Of a stretch of 14,247 nt of DNA, positions 1-7,311 are shown piece after piece (the first letter of the stretch is position 1; each line of letters begins with the position of its first letter). The stretch comes from DATILI01 sp035476635. GTDB lineage: Bacteria; Pseudomonadota; Gammaproteobacteria; Burkholderiales; Burkholderiaceae_C. The translations under genes and the position numbers were made by a program. The DNA is taken from NCBI GenBank assembly GCA_035476635.1, contig DATILI010000311.1, forward strand, positions 1-14,247, given 5' to 3'. A model generated the notes under the pieces. The model was given only the letters and a program-made list of their open reading frames with translations, was not told the origin of the DNA and made no database searches.

Positions 1-1
1 G

Positions 2-211
2 GCGCAGGTTGCCGCTGGCAGCCAGGCCATCGCTGGCGTGCTGCTGGAAAGCCATCTCTTCGAAGGCAAGCAGGAGATCGTGAACGGCCACGATGGCCTG
101 ACCTACGGCCAGAGCGTCACCGATGGCTGCATCGGCTGGGAGCAGACGGTGGGCGTGCTGGACACGCTGGCCGCCGCCGTGGTTCAGAGGCGGCGCGCGC
201 TCGGCGCATGA
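2..211 (+). CDS. 3-deoxy-7-phosphoheptulonate (DAHP) synthase, class I, C-terminal fragment
   Basis: This is the last 69 residues of a class I (AroF/G/H type) DAHP synthase, which condenses phosphoenolpyruvate and erythrose 4-phosphate in the first step of the cytoplasmic shikimate pathway. The gene enters from beyond the left edge, so its start is not visible. The reading frame from base 2 gives the characteristic C-terminal block of the family: an IAGVLLESHLFEGKQ-like strand, then LTYGQSVTDGCIGWEQT, then the final helix. In E. coli AroG the matching segment is IESNLVEGNQ...YGKSITDACIGWEDT. It stops with TGA at 209-211. Which isoenzyme (Tyr-, Phe- or Trp-sensitive) cannot be told from this piece. 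It converges on the LacI-type gene and is unlikely to belong to the accessory operon. Identity is confident; the symbol is left open. Confidence 0.9.
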   Translation, partial: AQVAAGSQAIAGVLLESHLFEGKQEIVNGHDGLTYGQSVTDGCIGWEQTVGVLDTLAAAVVQRRRALGA

Positions 212-235
212 GCCGCTCGGCCGCTCGGCCGCTCC
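212..235. repeat. Three tandem copies of an 8-bp GC-rich unit
   Basis: Directly after the DAHP synthase stop codon the sequence reads GCCGCTCG, GCCGCTCG, GCCGCTCC: three head-to-tail 8-bp units, the last with one change. It lies in the 86-bp gap between two convergent genes (212-297). A related 9-mer, CCGAAGGCG, occurs twice a little further on. I see no stem followed by a T-run, so no classical terminator can be called here for either gene. It may simply be low-complexity slippage. Confidence 0.5.
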
Positions 236-297
236 GAAGGCGAATAGCACCGCAGCCGAAGGCGGAGGTTATCCAGTGAGCCGCACGGCCGCTGGGG

Positions 298-1374
298 TTA
301 CTTACCCAGGATCGGTCGTGCGCAGGACCCGCGCACCACCAGTTCCGCCGGGAACAGCACCTTCTGCTCGGCGGACGCCTCGCCCTCCAAGGCCGCGAGC
401 AAAAGCCTCGCCGCAGTCCGGCCCACTTCCAGTGGATCGTGGCGCACGACCGTGATGCCGGGATTAAAAATCCCCAGCAAGCTGCTATCTCCGATGGAGA
501 TGACCGAGATGTCCGCGGGCACCTGCAGGCCCAGCGTGCGGGCTACCGACATCAGCAACGCCAGATCGTTGATGGGCGCGATAACGGCTGTGGGCCTGTT
601 CGCCTGAGTCAGCAGCTGTGTGCAGGCTGCCACGTCGAAACGATCGGTACGCGAGATCAACGAAGGGGCGACCACCGTCCCCCGTTCCCGATGCGCCTGT
701 TCGTAGCCTCGCACCATTTCACGACCCACCCACGTGTGTTCCCGGCCCGCCACCAGCGCGATGCGCTCGTGGCCCAGCCCCTGCAGGTAGGCCGCAGCTT
801 GAAGGCAACCCCCATGGTGATCGGACAGGGCTGAACTGAACAATCCGCCGGCCTCCCGCTCCCACAGGATGATCGGTACCCGCAGCGACTGGAGGAAGGA
901 GAGATAACCCGGGTCCTCGTCATCGGAAATAACCAGGATGAGGCCGTCGATCTTGCGTTGCCTGAACGAGCTGATGATGGATTTCTCGCGCTCAAGATCG
1001 TAGTGCGAGCTGGCCATGTACATGGCGTAGCCCGCGTCACGCAGAACCTCCTCGGCCCCGTTGAGCATCTGAGCGGCGGTCATCTGAACCACGTCGCTGA
1101 CAATGCAGCCCACGGCCCGGGTGGACCCCGCCCGCATGCTGCGTGCCAAGACGTTCGGCTCATAGTTCAGTTCGCGCATCGCCGCCAGCACGCGCTCGCG
1201 CACCTGCGGCATGACCGTGGCGTTGTCGTTCAGCACGCGCGAAACCGTGCCCACCGCCACACCGGCCACCCGCGCGACATCCTTGACGGTCAGGCCCCGA
1301 TCGCCCCTTTTTCCGGCATCGGCTTTCGCGATCGCGGATGCCTTGGTGAGTGCCTTCGGGAGGGCTGGGTTCAT
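298..1374 (-). CDS. LacI-family transcriptional regulator
   Basis: A 358-residue DNA-binding repressor of the LacI/GalR family. The helix-turn-helix spans about residues 29-49 (LTVKDVARVAGVAVGTVSRVLN), followed by the hinge helix NVLARSMR at 74-81. A periplasmic-binding-protein-like effector domain runs from about 86 to the end (GCIVSD..., RKIDGLILV, GHERIALVAG, ISVISIGD). At the two recognition-helix positions equivalent to LacI Tyr17 and Gln18 it has Val and Gly by eye alignment. The protein carries about 28 residues before the HTH, longer than usual; I chose the ATG at 1374 because no other ATG lies between it and the HTH, and no good Shine-Dalgarno precedes it. It starts 47 nt after the isochorismatase-like stop on the same strand and is probably the last gene of the unit. 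The LacI-type operators near 13657 are its likely targets (inference). Effector unknown. Confidence 0.95.
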   Translation of the reverse strand: MNPALPKALTKASAIAKADAGKRGDRGLTVKDVARVAGVAVGTVSRVLNDNATVMPQVRERVLAAMRELNYEPNVLARSMRAGSTRAVGCIVSDVVQMTAAQMLNGAEEVLRDAGYAMYMASSHYDLEREKSIISSFRQRKIDGLILVISDDEDPGYLSFLQSLRVPIILWEREAGGLFSSALSDHHGGCLQAAAYLQGLGHERIALVAGREHTWVGREMVRGYEQAHRERGTVVAPSLISRTDRFDVAACTQLLTQANRPTAVIAPINDLALLMSVARTLGLQVPADISVISIGDSSLLGIFNPGITVVRHDPLEVGRTAARLLLAALEGEASAEQKVLFPAELVVRGSCARPILGK

Positions 1375-1392
1375 GGAGGGCAGTGCGGCTCG

Positions 1393-1428
1393 GGTGTGGC
1401 CTGAGAGTATAGGTCCCGCCGTCAGCTG
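1393..1428 (-). promoter_or_regulatory. Weak possible internal promoter before the LacI-type gene
   Basis: Reading the minus strand, a TATACT hexamer lies in the gap between the isochorismatase-like gene and the regulator. A TTG-containing weak -35 candidate sits about 19 bp upstream, around the end of the preceding gene. Only three of six -35 bases match and the spacer is long. If real, it would give the repressor basal expression independent of the main promoter, which an autorepressed operon would need. It is a suggestion only. Confidence 0.2.
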
Positions 1429-2189
1429 CCCCGCAACGCAGCCGCGGCCTGATCGAGCGACATCACCACGCTGCGGCTCTCGAATGCAGTCTGGAACAGG
1501 TGGTCGTGCACCACCTGATCGGGATCGAAGCAGCAATCCTTGACGGTGTAGATGCGGTAGTCCGCGTCGCTGGCATGAGCGATGCTGGAGAGGACGACAC
1601 CTGTGGACGCGATGCCGGCCAATACGACTGTGTCGATGTTCCTGGCCGACAGCCGCGACTCCAGATCGGTGCCGAAAAACACGCTCACCCGCTTGGCCAC
1701 CAGCACCGGCTCGTCCGCCCGGGGCGCGAGCTCCGCGGGAATGTCGTTGTTGAGGAAAGCGCCGGTGGTGGCCAGGAAGGAACCGTTCTTGTTGCGGGGA
1801 CTCACCTCGAGGTAGTTGGGCGAGAAGGCGATTCGAATGAAATAGATCGACGTGCCCCGTGTCCGTGCCGCGTCCAGCAGCGCACGCGTGTTGGCCAGGA
1901 GCGTGGGCGCTGCTTGCGGAAAGAAGGCGAGGATGTCGCTCTGGTAGTGCATGACCAGCACCGCGGTCCTGGCAGGATCGATAGGCCCGCCCCACGCGGG
2001 TGCGCCGGCTGCAGCGGGCGCGGGCGCAGCGCTGGCGCCCCCGCAAGCGGTCTGCGCAGCGCCCAGCGCCAGCAGGCCTGCCGCAGACATGGCGCGGCCG
2101 AAGAAACGCCGCCGGCCGGGCTCCGCCATCGCATCGTCGGCGGCGGGAAGGCACTCGGGAACGCTGTGGGTCGAAGTTGTGTTTTGCAT
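1422..2189 (-). CDS. Exported isochorismatase-fold protein with atypical active site
   Basis: A 255-residue protein with an isochorismatase-like (cysteine hydrolase) domain from about residue 70. This superfamily includes nicotinamidase, N-carbamoylsarcosine amidase and isochorismatase. The N terminus holds a twin-arginine type signal: RRRFFGR at 26-32, then a hydrophobic stretch ending near AAQTAC at 44-49 and an Ala/Pro-rich linker. Cys49 could be a lipid site, but Gln at -3 fits a lipobox poorly. The core shows TAVLVMHYQSDI (75-86), AKRVSVFFGTDLE (165-177) and VVLAGIASTGVVLSS (188-202). By eye alignment the catalytic Lys is present (Lys166), but the catalytic Asp position is His81 and the nucleophile Cys position is Val198. 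Family members with a GVVLS-like motif do exist, so this looks like a subfamily rather than damage. It starts 51 nt after the ATPase gene and has no clear ribosome-binding site; an ATG for residue 21 (MAEPG) is an alternative start. Function unknown. Confidence 0.85.
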   Translation of the reverse strand: MQNTTSTHSVPECLPAADDAMAEPGRRRFFGRAMSAAGLLALGAAQTACGGASAAPAPAAAGAPAWGGPIDPARTAVLVMHYQSDILAFFPQAAPTLLANTRALLDAARTRGTSIYFIRIAFSPNYLEVSPRNKNGSFLATTGAFLNNDIPAELAPRADEPVLVAKRVSVFFGTDLESRLSARNIDTVVLAGIASTGVVLSSIAHASDADYRIYTVKDCCFDPDQVVHDHLFQTAFESRSVVMSLDQAAAALRGS

Positions 2190-2240
2190 ATCGTCGTCCG
2201 ATGCCGGGAAAGGAGGAGAGAACTGAGAAGAGCCGTGAAT

Positions 2241-3047
2241 TCAGGCGACCACGACGGGCCGGCGCGCAAGGCCCCGCGGGATGGCGGCGATGAGTTGCCG
2301 GGTATAAGCCTGGCGAGGTCGGTACAGCACCTCGCGCGCGCTTGCGTGCTCCACCATGCGGCCGCCGTGCAGCACCGCTATGGAATCGCACAGGCTGCCC
2401 ACCATGGCCAGGTCATGACTGATGACAACGAGCGTGAGGCCGGCGTCGCGGTGCAATTCACGCAGCAGCTGGAGCACTTCGCGTTGCAGCGAGACATCCA
2501 GCGCCGACGTGGGCTCGTCCGCGATCAGCAGCTCGGGCTTGCGCGCAATCGCCCGCGCAATGCCCACCCGTTGGCGCTGGCCGCCCGACAGTTCATGCGG
2601 CAGCTTGTCCGCCACCGACAGCGGCAGCCTCACCATCTCCAGCACTTCCCGGAGCGCAAGCCGCGTAGGCAGGTCGCCTTGGGACTCCTCCACCATCGTG
2701 GCAATCGTCTTGCGCGGATTGAGCGAGGCATGCGTGCTCTGGAACACCATCTGCACGCGCTGGCGAAAATCGCGCAACTGCCCGCTTGTGGGGTGCGACA
2801 GGTCCACGCCGCGATACCTCAAAGTGCCCGAAGTCGGCTCCTGCAGCATGACCATCAACCGCGCCAGCGTGGTCTTGCCGCTGCCGCTCTCGCCCACGAT
2901 GGCCAGCGCATCGCCGGCGCGGACCGTCAACGAAATATCTTCGAGCGCCGTGGTGGCGCCACGGTCCCACAACCGCGCGATCGCGGAACGCGCAGTGGCA
3001 TAGCGTTTGCCGACGTGACGCAGGTCAAACAAGATTTCGTCTTTCAT
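2241..3047 (-). CDS. Peptide-type ABC transporter ATP-binding protein (DppF/OppF-like)
   Basis: A 268-residue ATPase of the dipeptide/oligopeptide/nickel importer family, driving uptake from the cytoplasmic face. Walker A GESGSGKT is at 52-59, the Q-loop Gln at 103 in VFQSTHASLNPR, the signature LSGGQRQR at 153-160, Walker B LLIADE at 173-178 and the H-loop His at 211. VFQxxxASLNPR is the hallmark of the F-type subunit. The start at 3047 is set by GGAGG (3055-3059) seven bases upstream and by a 4-nt ATGA overlap with the preceding ATPase gene. At 268 residues it is shorter than many OppF/DppF proteins (about 320-330) because the extended C-terminal oligopeptide-transporter region is mostly missing. 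The final residues ARRPVVVA are unremarkable. Confidence 0.95.
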   Translation of the reverse strand: MKDEILFDLRHVGKRYATARSAIARLWDRGATTALEDISLTVRAGDALAIVGESGSGKTTLARLMVMLQEPTSGTLRYRGVDLSHPTSGQLRDFRQRVQMVFQSTHASLNPRKTIATMVEESQGDLPTRLALREVLEMVRLPLSVADKLPHELSGGQRQRVGIARAIARKPELLIADEPTSALDVSLQREVLQLLRELHRDAGLTLVVISHDLAMVGSLCDSIAVLHGGRMVEHASAREVLYRPRQAYTRQLIAAIPRGLARRPVVVA

Positions 3048-3844
3048 GCCAGCGCCTCCAGCCGGGGGATGCTTTCGAACAGCATGCGGGTGTAAGCATG
3101 GCTGGGCCGTTCGAACAGGTCCTGCGCACTGCCAACCTCCACCACATCGCCTCGGTACAGCACCACGGCTTCCCCGCACAGTTCGGACATCAGGTCCAGG
3201 TTGTGGGTGATGAACAGCAGACCCAGGTCCAGCTCCTTCACCAGCCGCCGCAGCAACTCCACGATCTGGGCCTGCACGGTGACGTCGAGCGCCGTGGTGG
3301 GCTCGTCCGCCAGGACCACACGCGGGCGACAGGCCACGGCCATGGCGATCATGGCGCGCTGCCGCATGCCGCCGCTCAGCTCGTGCGGGTAGGAGCGCAG
3401 CACCCGCGCCGGCTCCCGGAAGCCCACCTGGTCCAGCACCTCCAGCGCATCCTTGCGTGCCTGCGCGGCACGAACGCTGCGATGCGCCAGGATGACGTCG
3501 AGCAATTGCGTGCCGATCGTGAATGCCGGGTTCAGGGCCGTCGTCGGGTCCTGGAAGATCATGGAAATCTCCTTGCCGCGAACTGCGCGCATCTCCGGCT
3601 CGGGCAGCCGTGCGATGTCGCGGCCTTCGAACAGGATGCGGCCTCCGGTCACGGCGCCATGCCGCCCCAGCAAGCCCATCACCGCCAGCGCCGTCACGCT
3701 CTTGCCGGAGCCGGATTCGCCCACCAGGCCCACGGCCTTGCCGCGCTCTATGCGCAGGTCCAGCCCGTTGAGGACGTCGCGCGTGGTGCCGCCCTGGCGA
3801 AAGCCGACGCGCAGTCCCTTGATCTCGAGCAGTGCATTGACCAT
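3044..3844 (-). CDS. Peptide-type ABC transporter ATP-binding protein (DppD/OppD-like)
   Basis: A 266-residue ATPase and partner of the following F-type subunit. It shows Walker A GESGSGKS (42-49), Q-loop MIFQDPTTALNP (95-106), signature ELSGGMRQR (155-163), Walker B VVLADE (176-181) and switch His214 in ITHN. The LSGGM signature and FQDPxxxLNP are typical of the D-type subunit. AAGGAG at 3853-3858, eight bases upstream, supports the ATG at 3844. That ATG overlaps the DppC-like stop codon by one base (TGATG), so translation is probably coupled. The protein ends soon after the YTRMLFESIP element; the usual C-terminal cysteine-bearing extension of DppD/OppD is absent. Confidence 0.95.
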   Translation of the reverse strand: MVNALLEIKGLRVGFRQGGTTRDVLNGLDLRIERGKAVGLVGESGSGKSVTALAVMGLLGRHGAVTGGRILFEGRDIARLPEPEMRAVRGKEISMIFQDPTTALNPAFTIGTQLLDVILAHRSVRAAQARKDALEVLDQVGFREPARVLRSYPHELSGGMRQRAMIAMAVACRPRVVLADEPTTALDVTVQAQIVELLRRLVKELDLGLLFITHNLDLMSELCGEAVVLYRGDVVEVGSAQDLFERPSHAYTRMLFESIPRLEALA

Positions 3845-4806
3845 CACAACAGCTCCTTGGCGCCGGATGCCGAGCGGCGCGGGTCCAGCACCACCCGCAG
3901 GCCGTCGCCCAGCAGATTCAAACCGAGCACGGCGAAAAACACGGTGAGGCCCGGGAACACGGCCACCCACCACTCGCCGGAGAACACGAGGTTGCGCGCA
4001 TCGGCCAGCAGCGTGCCCCAACTGGGTGTCGGCGGTTGAACGCCCAGGCCGATGAAACTGAGGGATGCCTCAACGATGATCGCCACGCCCATCAGGATGG
4101 AGGCTTGCACCAGCACCGGCGAAATGACGTTCGGCAGGATGTCCGACGCGATGATCGCCAACGAGGAGGCGCCCTGGATGCGCCGAGCCAGCACGTACTC
4201 CGAGGCCGCCTCCTGCAGCACCAGGCCGTGTGTGAGCCTTGCCAGTCCGGGGACGTACAGGATGCCGATCAGGAGCGTGAGCTTCACCTCGTTGCTCAGC
4301 GCAAAGGGGCCGATCACCGTCGGCTGCACGCCGAGCACGCCCACCATGGCGATGGCCCAGATCAGGAGTGGAATGGAAGCCAGCACCTCCATCAGTTTCA
4401 TGAGCACCTCCTCCAGCAGTGTGCGGCTGTAGTAGCCCGCGACCAGCCCGATGCTGACGCCCAGGCCCAGGCCGATGGCGATGACGCAGGCGCCGATCGC
4501 CAGCGAAGTGCGGCCGCCCCAGATGATGCGGCTCAGGATGTCGCGGCCGGCCTGGTCGGTGCCGAACAGGAATTGGCCGCCCGGCGCGGCGAGCCGATGG
4601 TCCACATGCAATTGCAAGGGATCATGCAAAGGAAGTACCGGCGCCAAGACGGCCAGCAGTGCGAGTGTGCCCACCAGCAGCAGGCCCGCGGCGCCGACCG
4701 GCGTGGCCACGAGCCGCCGCAGCCAGGAAAAGGCCCGCCGGCGTGGCACACCGCCCTCGGCGTCGGCGGGAGGCGTGAAAGGTTGGGCTTGCATGGCGGC
4801 TTGCAT
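3844..4806 (-). CDS. Peptide-type ABC transporter permease (DppC-like)
   Basis: A 320-residue inner-membrane permease of the BPD_transp_1 family, C-type subunit. After a cytoplasmic N-terminal region rich in charged residues comes a first membrane segment (about 36-60). It is followed by the OppC-family signature FGTDQAGRDILSRIIWGGR (81-99) and further hydrophobic segments. The EAA cytoplasmic loop that docks on the ATPases lies around 202-229 (SEYVLARRIQGASS...LPNVISP), with the C-type block LSFIGLGVQPPTPSWG (249-264). The start at 4806 is chosen because its ATG overlaps the stop of the preceding permease by one base (TGATG). A second ATG four codons later (4794) is equally possible. No separate Shine-Dalgarno is visible, so coupling is likely. 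Confidence 0.95.
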   Translation of the reverse strand: MQAAMQAQPFTPPADAEGGVPRRRAFSWLRRLVATPVGAAGLLLVGTLALLAVLAPVLPLHDPLQLHVDHRLAAPGGQFLFGTDQAGRDILSRIIWGGRTSLAIGACVIAIGLGLGVSIGLVAGYYSRTLLEEVLMKLMEVLASIPLLIWAIAMVGVLGVQPTVIGPFALSNEVKLTLLIGILYVPGLARLTHGLVLQEAASEYVLARRIQGASSLAIIASDILPNVISPVLVQASILMGVAIIVEASLSFIGLGVQPPTPSWGTLLADARNLVFSGEWWVAVFPGLTVFFAVLGLNLLGDGLRVVLDPRRSASGAKELL

Positions 4807-5744
4807 CAATGTTGTCCGGACAGCCGGGGGCTCAGCGCTCGCTGCAGTACGTCGGCGAGGGTGTTGGAGGCCACGAAGATCACGGTGATGACCAGGACGA
4901 TGGCCTGCACCGTGGGATAGTCGCGCGAGAAAATCGCAGCAAGCAGGTCGCGCGAGACGCCGGGCAGGCTGAACACCTGTTCGACGATCAGCGCCCAGCC
5001 GAACATGTAGCCGTACACCATGGCCGCCATGCTGGCCAGCGGGGGCAGCGCGTTCTTCACGGCGTAGGTCGCCACGCGCAGCGGCGCCAGGCCCATGGCC
5101 CGTGCCGTGCGCACATAGTCCTGCGACAGGGTCTCGATCATGTTGGCTCGCACCAGGCGGCTGAGCACGGCGATGTAGTAGAACGAGATCGAGACCACGG
5201 GCAGCACCAGCGAACGCAGGTGGGCGCCAACTCCTTCGGACCAAGGCGCCAGGCCCCCGGCCGGGAACCAGGCCAGGTCAACGGCGAACGCGCGCACCAG
5301 CAGCAATGCCAGCCAGAAGCCCGGGATCGACAGGCCCACGATCGCCACCACACGCAGCGCATGATCGATCACTCCCTCCTCGTGCAGCGCCGCGACGACG
5401 CCGAACAAGGTGGCGGCCAGCACGGTGACGAGGAACGATAGGGTCACCAATTCCACCGTCACCGGCAACGTGCGCCTGATCTGGGCGACGATGGGCTCGC
5501 CGCTGACATAGGACTGGCCCATGTCCAGCGTCACCGCGCCGCGCAGCCAATTTCCGTACTGGACCATCACCGGCCGGTCCAGCCCGTATTCCTGCTCGAA
5601 CTGCGCCACCTGCTGCGCGCTTGCGTCCGCGCCGAGCACCAGCCGTGCCGGAGACACGGGCGTGGCACGGCACAGGGCGAACAGCAAGGCGCTCACGGCC
5701 AGCAGCACCGCCAGTGAGGAGAGCACACGCGAAAACATCCACAT
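4806..5744 (-). CDS. Peptide-type ABC transporter permease (DppB-like)
   Basis: A 312-residue inner-membrane permease, B-type subunit of a dipeptide/nickel-like importer. Residue 1-27 forms the first membrane helix. The B-type blocks follow: LDRPVMVQYGNWLRGAVTLDMGQS (55-78), RTLPVTVELV (91-100), IPGFWLALLL (140-149) and the EAA loop DYVRTARAMGLAPLRVATYAVKNALPPL (209-236). The conserved region GYMFGWALIVEQVFSLPGVSRDL comes next, about 245-267. GGAG at 5751-5754, six bases before ATG 5744, fixes the start; the extra upstream in-frame sequence lies inside the binding-protein gene. It begins 16 nt after the binding-protein stop. It heterodimerises with the DppC-like protein encoded next. Confidence 0.95.
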   Translation of the reverse strand: MWMFSRVLSSLAVLLAVSALLFALCRATPVSPARLVLGADASAQQVAQFEQEYGLDRPVMVQYGNWLRGAVTLDMGQSYVSGEPIVAQIRRTLPVTVELVTLSFLVTVLAATLFGVVAALHEEGVIDHALRVVAIVGLSIPGFWLALLLVRAFAVDLAWFPAGGLAPWSEGVGAHLRSLVLPVVSISFYYIAVLSRLVRANMIETLSQDYVRTARAMGLAPLRVATYAVKNALPPLASMAAMVYGYMFGWALIVEQVFSLPGVSRDLLAAIFSRDYPTVQAIVLVITVIFVASNTLADVLQRALSPRLSGQH

Positions 5745-5760
5745 GGTTCGCTCCAGGCCC

Positions 5761-7311
5761 CTAGGCCAGTTCGGCGTCTCGCACCCGCAGCGTGAGGCCG
5801 CTGTTAGGCGCGAAGCCGCGCACGTTGGCACGCCAGAGGTTGAAGACGTTGGGCGTGCCGATCCAGATGGCGGCCGCATCGTTGGCCAACACCGTCTGCA
5901 TCTGCTGCAAGATGGGCTTGAGCTGGGCCGCGTCATCCACCTTGTAGCTGTCTTCCAGCAGTTTGGTCAAGGCCGGGTTCTCGTAGCCCGTCGCCTTGAA
6001 GAACGCCTCGGTGGGCCTGAAGAAGCTTTGCACCAGGAACGTCGGTTCCGGCGGGCCCACCAGCGCCATCAGCGCCGCCTTGTGATTGCCCACCAGCACC
6101 TGGGAGATCAGCCGGCCGAAATCCATCGGGCGCAGATTCACGCGAATGCCCAGCGGTGCCAATTGCGCCTGCAGGAACACGGCGATGGGTGCGGTGTCGA
6201 TCAGGTAGGGCGTGCTCGCATACAGCAGGTCGAACTCGGTGCCGCCCGCGTACTTGGATTTGCGCAGCGCCGCCCGCGCCTCGTGCAGGTTGTAGGCGAG
6301 CGACTTGCTGGCCTGCGGGTTGAACCACCATGAGGAGGCCGCTGCCGGCACGGCCGTGGGCTCCACCAGGCCGTGGCACAGGCTGGCGCAGATCTGCTCG
6401 CGATCGGTCGCGAGCGCCACGGCACGTCGGAAATGCGGGTCATCAAATGGCGCTTGCTTCGTGTTCCCGGTGATCATCAAGGTGCAACCGGTGGCGGGCT
6501 TGGCGGCGCCGCTCACATTCAAGCTCGCCTTGAGGCGGGCGAAGTCCTTGGCGGGCGGCGCGGCAATCACCTGGCATTGGCCGGACAAGAGGGAAGCGAC
6601 GCGCGCTGCTTCTTCCGGGATCACGCGAACGATCACCTTCTCCCATTTGGGCTGGCCCTTGCGCCAATAGTTCGGGTTGCGCCGCAGTTCCACATGGTCG
6701 TTCGCCTGCGATGCCACGAAAATCGCCGGGCCCGTGCCCACGCCCGTGGGATTGGACTTGAAGTGATCCGGCGGCATCTTCTCGCGGCTACCCGCCGGGA
6801 AGATGGCCATGTACTTGGTCATGTAGTCCAGGAAGGGCCGGTAGGGGTACTGGAGCTTGAACACGACGCGTGTCGTGCTCGCCACCGTCACCGACTCGAT
6901 AGGCGCCCACATCGGCCGGCGCAGCGCCTTGTTGGCGGGGTTGAGCACCCACTCGTAGCTGTACTTCACATCCTCGGCCGTGAAGCGCTGGCCGTTGTGG
7001 AAATTGACGTCGTCGCGCAGCTCGAAGGTGTAGACCAGGCCGTCCTTGGACACGGTCCAGGACTTGGCGAGCAGCGGCACCCGCTTGCCATCCCCGTCGA
7101 TTTCCACCAGGTTCTCGAAGATCAGCTGGTTCACCAGCATGGCATCGTGGTTGCTCTGGTTGGCGGGATCGAACGTTTGCGGGTTGCTCGGCAGGGCGAC
7201 GGTGAGTATGCCGCCCTCGGCCGCCGCGGCCTCGAGCAGCCAGGACGAAGCCAGCAAAGCGGTGGCCGTGCCACCCAGAAGCGCGCGGCGTGTCGGGTCG
7301 AAGTGATTCAT
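5761..7311 (-). CDS. Peptide-type ABC transporter substrate-binding protein (SBP family 5), Tat signal
   Basis: A 516-residue periplasmic solute-binding protein of family 5 (DppA/OppA/NikA/GbpA-like). It captures the substrate and delivers it to the two permeases. The N terminus DPTRRALLGG (5-14) plus a hydrophobic stretch to AAAAEGG (28-34) is a twin-arginine signal with cleavage near residue 31; no lipobox Cys is present. Mature-domain hallmarks include TFDPANQSNHDAMLVNQLIFENLVE, the AKSWTVSKDGLVYTFELRDDVNFHNGQ-type block (about 82-108), FTAEDVKYSYE, GTGP, RNPNYW and FDDPHFRRAVALATDRE. The ligand cannot be predicted; family 5 binds peptides, nickel, sugars, opines and antibiotics. Start 7311 overlaps the racemase stop (ATGA) and has AGGAG at 7320-7324, eight bases away. 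A Tat signal on this family suggests folding before export. Confidence 0.95.
   Translation of the reverse strand: MNHFDPTRRALLGGTATALLASSWLLEAAAAEGGILTVALPSNPQTFDPANQSNHDAMLVNQLIFENLVEIDGDGKRVPLLAKSWTVSKDGLVYTFELRDDVNFHNGQRFTAEDVKYSYEWVLNPANKALRRPMWAPIESVTVASTTRVVFKLQYPYRPFLDYMTKYMAIFPAGSREKMPPDHFKSNPTGVGTGPAIFVASQANDHVELRRNPNYWRKGQPKWEKVIVRVIPEEAARVASLLSGQCQVIAAPPAKDFARLKASLNVSGAAKPATGCTLMITGNTKQAPFDDPHFRRAVALATDREQICASLCHGLVEPTAVPAAASSWWFNPQASKSLAYNLHEARAALRKSKYAGGTEFDLLYASTPYLIDTAPIAVFLQAQLAPLGIRVNLRPMDFGRLISQVLVGNHKAALMALVGPPEPTFLVQSFFRPTEAFFKATGYENPALTKLLEDSYKVDDAAQLKPILQQMQTVLANDAAAIWIGTPNVFNLWRANVRGFAPNSGLTLRVRDAELA

Noticed and set aside
123..455. Plus-strand frame after the DAHP synthase
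   Set aside because: It starts inside the end of the DAHP synthase in a different frame and runs antisense into the LacI-type gene, with no family signature.
2210..2219. Strong purine-rich GGAGGAG-like sequence on the plus strand
   Set aside because: It resembles a Shine-Dalgarno site, but no credible plus-strand gene follows; it is the complement of the pyrimidine-rich gap between two minus-strand genes.
1375..2391. Upstream in-frame extension of the LacI-type gene that would give a 697-residue protein
   Set aside because: The extension overlaps the isochorismatase-like gene in another frame and resembles a shadow; the LacI HTH begins normally soon after the ATG at 1374.
1500..3095. Plus-strand frame of 531 codons opposite the isochorismatase-like and ATPase genes
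   Set aside because: Same shadow composition, no motif, and it crosses the boundaries of two well-supported minus-strand genes.
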